Shown: positions 1-4,571 of the stretch, piece by piece | Position numbering within the stretch: position 1 is the first letter of the stretch | How the letters are laid out: each line of letters begins with the position of its first letter | Translations under genes and position numbers: made by a program | The notes under the pieces: generated by a model | Database searches by the model: none | Seen by the model: the letters and a program-made list of their open reading frames with translations, nothing else | Told to the model about the DNA's origin: nothing | NCBI GenBank assembly: GCA_003535195.1 | Contig: DOHN01000211.1 | Location: forward strand, 11,669 to 18,944 | DNA: 7,276 bases | Direction of reading: 5' to 3' | Source: Ruminiclostridium sp. | GTDB lineage: Bacteria; Bacillota; Clostridia; DSM-8532

Positions 1-500
1 CCGCTGCCCTCGACGGCGGGCAGGAAGGCGTAAAGGTTGGTCTTTCCATCATTCCGGGCGTGCTCATCATCTGCACTTTTGTCTTGATGCTCACAAACGG
101 GCCGGGTGAAGCGGGGGTATATACCGGCGGCGCGTACGAGGGCGTGGGCCTGCTGCCGAAAATCGGCGATAAACTGAGCTTTTTATTAACGCCGCTGTTC
201 GGCTTTCGGGATGCCGCTGCCGTCGCTGTTCCCATTACTGCTCTGGGAGCGGCGGGAGCTGCCATTGGTCTAATCCCCGGAATGGTTTCCGCCGGACAGG
301 TCAGTTACAACGAGATCGCTGTCTTAACAGCTATGTGTATGTGCTGGAGCGGTTATCTCAGCACACATGCCGCCATGATGTCGGCTTTGGGGTATCAGGA
401 GATGACAGGAAAAGCGATTTTTTCCCATACCATCGGCGGCCTTTTCGCAGGCATATCGGCTCACTGGCTGTATGTATTGTATGCCGCGCTTTTTCACTGA
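1..500 (+). CDS. Gate-domain (nucleoside-recognition-like) polytopic membrane protein, 3' end only
   Basis: This frame is open at the left edge (first full codon at position 3) and ends with TGA at 498-500, so only the last 165 residues are visible. GTG at 60 is an internal Val in a hydrophobic helix, not a start, because the frame continues upstream with the same character. At least four hydrophobic stretches are seen, at about 36-92, 206-292, 320-385 and 415-490, separated by Gly/Pro-rich turns such as LTNGPGEAG and VPITALGAAGAAIG. The C-terminal half has a striking MCMCWSGYLSTH segment and an FSHTIGGLFAGI segment. From memory these resemble membrane proteins annotated as nucleoside recognition/Gate domain or YjiH-like, whose substrates are mostly unknown. 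In E. coli, yjiH-yjiG sit beside the dipeptidase gene iadA, which parallels the M24 peptidase gene downstream here. A role in moving a peptide or amino-acid product is inference only. Membrane location is well supported; the family name is moderate. Confidence 0.65.
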   Translation, partial: AALDGGQEGVKVGLSIIPGVLIICTFVLMLTNGPGEAGVYTGGAYEGVGLLPKIGDKLSFLLTPLFGFRDAAAVAVPITALGAAGAAIGLIPGMVSAGQVSYNEIAVLTAMCMCWSGYLSTHAAMMSALGYQEMTGKAIFSHTIGGLFAGISAHWLYVLYAALFH

Positions 501-502
501 AC

Positions 503-619
503 ATGGCGGAGAAAGCCGCAATTATTGGCGCAGGCGGCAGTCTGAAGGTCTTGGCATTGAAGTACCTTCGGACACAGATTTATAAAGATATAAACAGTAT
601 TTTAGGGGGAGAAATATGA
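503..619 (+). CDS. Possible small ORF filling the gap between membrane protein and M24 peptidase
   Basis: ATG at 503 lies 2 nt after the TGA of the membrane-protein gene. The frame runs 38 codons to TGA at 617-619, which overlaps the ATG of the next gene (616-618) in the classic ATGA arrangement. The product begins MAEKAAIIGAGGSLKVL, is slightly basic, and has no recognisable domain. No Shine-Dalgarno sequence precedes 503, so translation would depend on termination-reinitiation from the upstream gene. The same frame is also open upstream inside the membrane-protein gene, so the openness may be chance. The tight fit to the gap is the only support. It may instead be an untranslated spacer holding the promoter-like sequence and hairpin noted separately. 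Confidence 0.25.
   Translation: MAEKAAIIGAGGSLKVLALKYLRTQIYKDINSILGGEI
541..572 (+). other. Short inverted repeat (possible RNA hairpin) upstream of the M24 peptidase gene
   Basis: TCTGAAGGT at 541-549 can pair with ACCTTCGGA at 564-572, giving nine base pairs including one G-U, around a 14-nt loop. No run of T follows, so it is not an intrinsic terminator. It could be an mRNA processing or stability element between the membrane-protein and peptidase genes, or chance. The loop is large and stability is modest. Confidence 0.25.
557..586 (+). promoter_or_regulatory. Weak candidate promoter for the M24 peptidase gene
   Basis: TTGAAG (557-562) and TATAAA (581-586) are separated by 18 bp and match the housekeeping consensus at 4 of 6 and 5 of 6 bases. 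Transcription would begin near 593, leaving a short leader that includes the Shine-Dalgarno site at 604-610. The -35 half overlaps the inverted repeat at 541-572. Because the genes are closely spaced, read-through from upstream is an equally good explanation. Confidence 0.3.
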
Positions 620-1686
620 ACAATAGAATTCAGCGTCTGGCGGCAGCTTTACCGGAAAATATCGATGGGGTGCTGGTCACATCCCGTGTGAACAGGTACT
701 ATTTTACAGGCATGGTATCCAGCGCGGGCACACTTCTCGTGACCCATAATCAAGCATTCTTTATTATCGATTTCAGATACTTTGAGGATGCAAAAGGAAT
801 TGTTCGGGATGCAAAGGTCGTGCTCCAGGACAATCTTAATGAGCAGATCCTTGAGGTATGCCGGGGCTGTGGTGTAAAAACACTGGCCATTGAGACAGGA
901 TACATGACCGTAGGCAGCTACAATAATTTCTGTAAAGCTCTTCAGGGAATCGAGATTTTGTGTGACGGTCAAATGGATCAGGAAATCTTAAAACTCCGCC
1001 GCAAAAAGGATGCACAGGAGGTAGCCAGCCTCCGGGAAGCCCAGCGTATAGGGGATCTGGGTTTCTCATACCTCTTAAATATTATCAGGCCCGGTATGAC
1101 TGAAGCAGAGGTGGCTTTGGAACTGGACTATTACGTCAGAAAGAACGGCGGAAAACGGCTGTATCCGGATATGGTTATGGCTTCCGGCGTCCGTTCTTCT
1201 TTGCCCCACGGTGAACCGACTGATAATGTAATTAAGGCCGGTGATCTTTTTACCCTGGATTTTGGCGTTATGTTAAACGGCTATTATTCAGATATGACCA
1301 GAACGGTGGGCATTGGTTTTCTGGACGATGAAGAACGTAAAATCTATGATTTGGTCCTGAAAGCACAGCTGGCCGCTCTGGAGGCGGTCCGGGCGGGGAG
1401 GCGCTGTGCGGATATTGATAAAGTGGCCAGAGACATGATCTATAATTCCGGCTACCAGGGTTGTTTCGGGCACGGCCTGGGTCATTCCATCGGCTTGGAA
1501 ATCCACGAAAATCCACGCTTCAACGAGATCACCACCGATACCTGCCAGGTGGGCGATGTCATGACAGTAGAACCGGGTATTTATCTGGAAGGCAGATTCG
1601 GCTGCCGCATTGAGGATATGGTATATATCGGAGAAAATGGCGTAGAAAACCTGACACACAGCCCTAAAGAATTGATTATTCTGTAA
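616..1686 (+). CDS. M24-family metallopeptidase (Xaa-Pro dipeptidase / aminopeptidase P type)
   Basis: A 356-residue cytosolic two-domain protein, a normal length for bacterial PepQ/YpdF-like enzymes. Residues about 1-125 match the creatinase N-terminal fold; the rest is the pita-bread catalytic domain. All five dinuclear metal ligands are visible: D215 in LDFGVMLNGYYSD, D226 in the same motif, H290 in GHGLGHSIGLEIH, E319 in VEPGIYLEG and E333 in CRIEDMV. H198 (LPHGEP) and H297 match the substrate-site histidines of E. coli aminopeptidase P. It should therefore be an active enzyme that cleaves Xaa-Pro bonds in dipeptides or at peptide N-termini, probably with Mn or Co; dipeptidase and aminopeptidase cannot be told apart here. 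The start at 616 is fixed by GGGGGAG at 604-610, five bases upstream. The gene follows a membrane protein and precedes cyuA by 66 bp with no terminator, which suggests peptide breakdown feeding amino-acid catabolism. Confidence 0.9.
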   Translation: MNNRIQRLAAALPENIDGVLVTSRVNRYYFTGMVSSAGTLLVTHNQAFFIIDFRYFEDAKGIVRDAKVVLQDNLNEQILEVCRGCGVKTLAIETGYMTVGSYNNFCKALQGIEILCDGQMDQEILKLRRKKDAQEVASLREAQRIGDLGFSYLLNIIRPGMTEAEVALELDYYVRKNGGKRLYPDMVMASGVRSSLPHGEPTDNVIKAGDLFTLDFGVMLNGYYSDMTRTVGIGFLDDEERKIYDLVLKAQLAALEAVRAGRRCADIDKVARDMIYNSGYQGCFGHGLGHSIGLEIHENPRFNEITTDTCQVGDVMTVEPGIYLEGRFGCRIEDMVYIGENGVENLTHSPKELIIL

Positions 1687-1752
1687 TCTTTTGGTTTAGA
1701 GGCTGAATGGAACAATATCATCAGTAAAAAATGTATTAGGAGAAATGTTACA

Positions 1753-3081
1753 ATGGATAGAAAATTAATCTGCAGTATCCTCAATAGCGAGATGGAACTT
1801 GCAACAGGCTGTACAGAGCCTGCAGCAATTGCTTTGACAGCGGCAACTGCCAGGCAGCACCTAAAAGGCGGCGAAATATCTGAACTGACAGTACGAGCGA
1901 GCGTCAATATATATAAAAACGCCATGGCTGCGGGGATTCCCGGAACCAACTTTACCGGCGTCAATTATGCGGCTGCGCTGGGCGCTGTGGGGGGCAAGGT
2001 TGAAAACCAGCTCCGGGTTGTAGATGAGGCCACACCGGAGCAAATTCAAGCGGCTGTTGAACTGGTGCAAAGCGGCAAGGTCAAGATGGATATCTCCGAT
2101 TCTGCGGAAAAGCTGTATATCGATATTGAGCTTAAGAGCACCGACGGCCATCAGGCCCGGGCGGTCATTGCTTCCACCCATACCAATGTGGTGTATGTGG
2201 AAGAAGACGGCGCTGTTCTTGCCAATCATGAAATTGGTACGATTGTCGACGGCATTTCCGCCGAAACGATAGCCAAGACCTTGAGCATCAAGACCATTTA
2301 TGAATTTGTAGAGACACTGGATCGGAAGACTGACGACCTGCATATGATCGACCAGGTGATCAAGGTTAATAAGCGTATCTCCGAGGTGGGCGCTGCCGGC
2401 GATTATGGACTCAATATCGGCCACAATATCAAAAGGGCCCAGAAGGCAGGGTATATGGGCAATGATCTCGTAGCCAACGCCATGGCCGATACCGCCAGCG
2501 GTGCAACGGCCCGTATGGCAGGCGCCAACGTTCCCGTCGTCACCAACTCCGGCTCCGGCAACCAGGGGATTACTGCTACTGTGCCCATCATTTCCGCCGC
2601 CAAGACGCTGGACATCGACGAAGATAAAATGTTCCGCGCGGTCACACTCAGCAACCTGGTTTCCATACATATTCACTCCCGCTTCGGTCTGCTTTCCGGC
2701 CTTTGCGGAGCGACCGTTGCTGCTACCGGCGCATCCTGCGGCATTGTATACCTGCTGGGCGGCAATCTGGAACAGGTGGGCTATGCCGTCAATAATATGC
2801 TGGGCGATGTGGCCGGTATGCTTTGCGATGGCGCTAAAGCAAACTGTGCCCTGAAGATAAGCACCTGTGTAAATACGGCATTTCAGTGCGCCTTTATGGC
2901 TCTGCACAACGAGGTTGTAAAGGCCAGCGACGGTATCGTGGAAACAGATCCCGAAAAGACCATTATGAACTTTACCCGCCTGGGCAACGAGGGTTCTCCC
3001 ATTATGGACAACCTGGTATTAGAGATCATGATGGATAAGAAAAACAGCCCCATTGGTTCACCGGCCGCCAAAAGCGTTTAA
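1753..3081 (+). CDS. cyuA: CyuA/UPF0597-family L-cysteine desulfidase or serine dehydratase-like [4Fe-4S] lyase
   Basis: A 442-residue protein close in length to E. coli CyuA (YhaM, about 436). Family enzymes use a [4Fe-4S] cluster, related to iron-sulfur L-serine dehydratase alpha subunits, to convert L-cysteine to pyruvate, sulfide and ammonia; some members may act on serine. The N-terminal signature TGCTEPAAIAL (C20) is intact. Further cysteines likely to hold the cluster are C318 (GLCGATVAATGASCG), C358 and C365 (MLCDGAKANCALK). The Gly/Asn-rich segment near residues 270-277 (NSGSGNQG) is also typical of the family. There is no signal peptide, so it is cytosolic. AGGAGA at 1738-1743, nine bases before ATG, supports the start. 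The gene has no partner beta subunit, as expected for this family. Its position after a peptidase gene suggests amino acids released from peptides are deaminated here. Family assignment is firm; cysteine versus serine preference cannot be decided from sequence. Confidence 0.88.
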   Translation: MDRKLICSILNSEMELATGCTEPAAIALTAATARQHLKGGEISELTVRASVNIYKNAMAAGIPGTNFTGVNYAAALGAVGGKVENQLRVVDEATPEQIQAAVELVQSGKVKMDISDSAEKLYIDIELKSTDGHQARAVIASTHTNVVYVEEDGAVLANHEIGTIVDGISAETIAKTLSIKTIYEFVETLDRKTDDLHMIDQVIKVNKRISEVGAAGDYGLNIGHNIKRAQKAGYMGNDLVANAMADTASGATARMAGANVPVVTNSGSGNQGITATVPIISAAKTLDIDEDKMFRAVTLSNLVSIHIHSRFGLLSGLCGATVAATGASCGIVYLLGGNLEQVGYAVNNMLGDVAGMLCDGAKANCALKISTCVNTAFQCAFMALHNEVVKASDGIVETDPEKTIMNFTRLGNEGSPIMDNLVLEIMMDKKNSPIGSPAAKSV

Positions 3082-3097
3082 CCCGGGTCACTTTTTT
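3060..3097 (+). terminator. Weak candidate terminator after cyuA
   Basis: ACCGG (3060-3064) can pair with CCGGGT (3083-3088) with one bulged G, and a run of six T follows at 3092-3097. The arms are short, the 18-nt loop is large and the stop codon lies inside it, so this is a poor intrinsic terminator. It is listed because a new transcription unit clearly begins downstream and no better terminator is visible in the 165-bp gap. Confidence 0.22.
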
Positions 3098-3178
3098 ACA
3101 TCTTTCCATCACCACCCTGGTTATTCTGTATACCATTTAAATTCGTGGATACATCTTCCATGTTAATGGGTTCCTGCG

Positions 3179-3207
3179 TTGACAGTGGAAATAAGTAATT
3201 GTATAAT
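3179..3207 (+). promoter_or_regulatory. Consensus housekeeping promoter for glutamate dehydrogenase
   Basis: TTGACA at 3179-3184 and TATAAT at 3202-3207 are both perfect six-base matches to the vegetative sigma consensus, at the ideal 17-bp spacing. The start of transcription is expected near 3214, giving a leader of about 33 nt that includes the Shine-Dalgarno sequence GAGGGG at 3234-3239. TAATT/AATTA (3196-3209) forms a short inverted repeat over the -10 box; it may be only AT-rich chance or a small operator. I found no convincing CcpA, CodY or TnrA site by eye. Confidence 0.85.
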
Positions 3208-3246
3208 TATCCAATAAATAAAGATTTTTTATAGAGGGGCGGAAAC

Positions 3247-4533
3247 ATGAGCAAAGAGACTTATAATGCATTTGAAGTTGCGCAAGCGCAATTCGATAGC
3301 GTGGCTAAGAAAATCGGACTTGATGAAGCGACCTGCGAGCTGCTTCGCCAGCCCATGAGAGAGTACCATTTTTCCATACCGGTTAAAATGGATGACGGCA
3401 GTGTTAAGGTATTCAGAGGATACCGGATACAGCATAATGATGCCAGAGGCCCTGCAAAGGGAGGAATACGTTTTCATCCTCAGGAAACAGTAGATTCCAT
3501 CAGAGCATTGTCCCTGTGGATGACTTGGAAATGTGCCGTAGTCGACATACCCCTTGGCGGAGGAAAAGGGGGCATCGTCTGTGATCCGCATAATCTCACA
3601 GATCGCGAGCAGGAGCAATTGTGCCGTGGCTGGGTCAGGCAGCTATCAAAAAATATTGGTCCGTTTCAGGATGTTCCGGCTCCCGATGTGATGACCAATG
3701 CGAAGCATATGCTATGGATGCTTGATGAATATGAAACCATCCATGGGGGCAGGTACCCGGGATTTATAACCGGAAAGCCGGTCGGCATGGGTGGCTCCCT
3801 CGGAAGAACAGAAGCGACAGGCTTTGGCGTTATCTGTGTATTGCGTGAGGCATTAAAAAAATTAAACATTGATGTTACAAAAACCACAGCCAGTTTCCAG
3901 GGCTTCGGCAATGTTTCACAACATGCAGTCAGATCCTACCAGCAGCTTGGCGGAAAAGTCATAGCTGTTTCTTGCTGGGACAATAATGATAAGGCATCAT
4001 ATACTTTCAAGAAAGCCGATGGGCTGGATGTGGATGCCCTCTTAAATATTACCGATTCTTTTGGCTGCATTGATAAGGTCAAGGCAAGAGAATTAGGATA
4101 TGAAGTCTTGCCGGGAGATGCCTGGATCGAGCAGGATGTAGATATACTGATTCCTGCCGCTATGGAAAATCAAATCAGATCCGACAATGTACATAAAATC
4201 AGCAGCCAGGTGAAAGTGCTTTGCGAAGCTGCCAATGGACCTACAACCCCGGATGCGGATAAAGTTCTTAATGAGCGTAAGATATTTGTTATCCCGGATT
4301 TCCTGTCCAATGCCGGAGGCGTTACATGCAGCTATTTCGAGCAGGTTCAATGCAATATGAATTTCTATTGGGAAAAAGAAGAGGTCATGCAAAAATTAGA
4401 TACAAAAATGACATCTGCATTTAAGGCTGTTTATGAACTCTCAGTGAACAAAAAATTAAATATGCGTGATGCCGCCTATGTAATTTCTATAAACCGTGTG
4501 GCACAGGCTGTTAAAAACCGCGGCTGGGTATAA
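3247..4533 (+). CDS. gdhA: Glutamate dehydrogenase (Glu/Leu/Phe/Val dehydrogenase family)
   Basis: A 428-residue cytosolic enzyme, the usual size for hexameric NAD(P)-dependent glutamate dehydrogenases that interconvert glutamate with 2-oxoglutarate and ammonia. Key residues can be matched at a constant offset of 18 to Clostridium symbiosum GDH: K71 (GPAKGGIRF), K95 (MTWKCAV), catalytic K107 (GGGKGG), catalytic D147 (PAPDVMT) and S362 (TCSYFEQ). K71 and S362 contact the substrate side-chain carboxylate in GDH, which favours glutamate over leucine or phenylalanine. The Rossmann motif is GFGNVS (219-224). The end of the second strand reads VSCWDNNDK (241-249), where many relatives have VSDSxG, with several extra residues before the DGLD motif; coenzyme choice is therefore uncertain. 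GAGGGG at 3234-3239 supports the start. It is the first gene after a strong promoter and is followed after 35 bp by the sensor/ATP-grasp gene, probably in the same mRNA. In a fermenting anaerobe it would probably act in glutamate oxidation, but this is inference. Confidence 0.93.
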   Translation: MSKETYNAFEVAQAQFDSVAKKIGLDEATCELLRQPMREYHFSIPVKMDDGSVKVFRGYRIQHNDARGPAKGGIRFHPQETVDSIRALSLWMTWKCAVVDIPLGGGKGGIVCDPHNLTDREQEQLCRGWVRQLSKNIGPFQDVPAPDVMTNAKHMLWMLDEYETIHGGRYPGFITGKPVGMGGSLGRTEATGFGVICVLREALKKLNIDVTKTTASFQGFGNVSQHAVRSYQQLGGKVIAVSCWDNNDKASYTFKKADGLDVDALLNITDSFGCIDKVKARELGYEVLPGDAWIEQDVDILIPAAMENQIRSDNVHKISSQVKVLCEAANGPTTPDADKVLNERKIFVIPDFLSNAGGVTCSYFEQVQCNMNFYWEKEEVMQKLDTKMTSAFKAVYELSVNKKLNMRDAAYVISINRVAQAVKNRGWV

Positions 4534-4547
4534 GCAGTTCCGAAATT

Positions 4548-4571
4548 AGGAGTATGTAGCTGGTAATTATG
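4548..4571 (+). promoter_or_regulatory. Oddly spaced Shine-Dalgarno site with an ATG-TAG start-stop pair before the ATP-grasp gene
   Basis: The best ribosome-binding match is AGGAG at 4548-4552. It lies 16 nt from the chosen ATG at 4569, longer than usual, but only 1 nt from an in-frame ATG at 4554 that is followed at once by TAG (4557-4559). The TAG rules out any start further upstream. No GTG or TTG in frame lies between. Initiation at 4569 is therefore likely inefficient, or coupled to translation of the GDH gene ending at 4533. Confidence 0.5.

Noticed and set aside
60..500. GTG at 60 as the start of a separate 146-residue protein
   Set aside because: The same frame is open to the left edge with coding-like sequence and no ribosome-binding site precedes 60, so this is the tail of a longer gene.
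1861..2907. A 348-codon open frame on the minus strand, antisense to cyuA
   Set aside because: It lies wholly inside cyuA, whose product has intact family motifs. The antisense product looks unlike any protein family I know, and the openness follows from the biased codon use of cyuA.
3098..3178. Palindromic bits in the cyuA-gdh gap, such as ATTTAAAT and TGGA...TCCA
   Set aside because: The arms are only four bases or simple AT palindromes, expected by chance in AT-rich spacer DNA, and they match no operator I know.
3247..4533. Leucine, valine or phenylalanine dehydrogenase
   Set aside because: The length of 428 residues and the carboxylate-binding K71 and S362 fit glutamate dehydrogenase better than the shorter branched-chain or phenylalanine enzymes.
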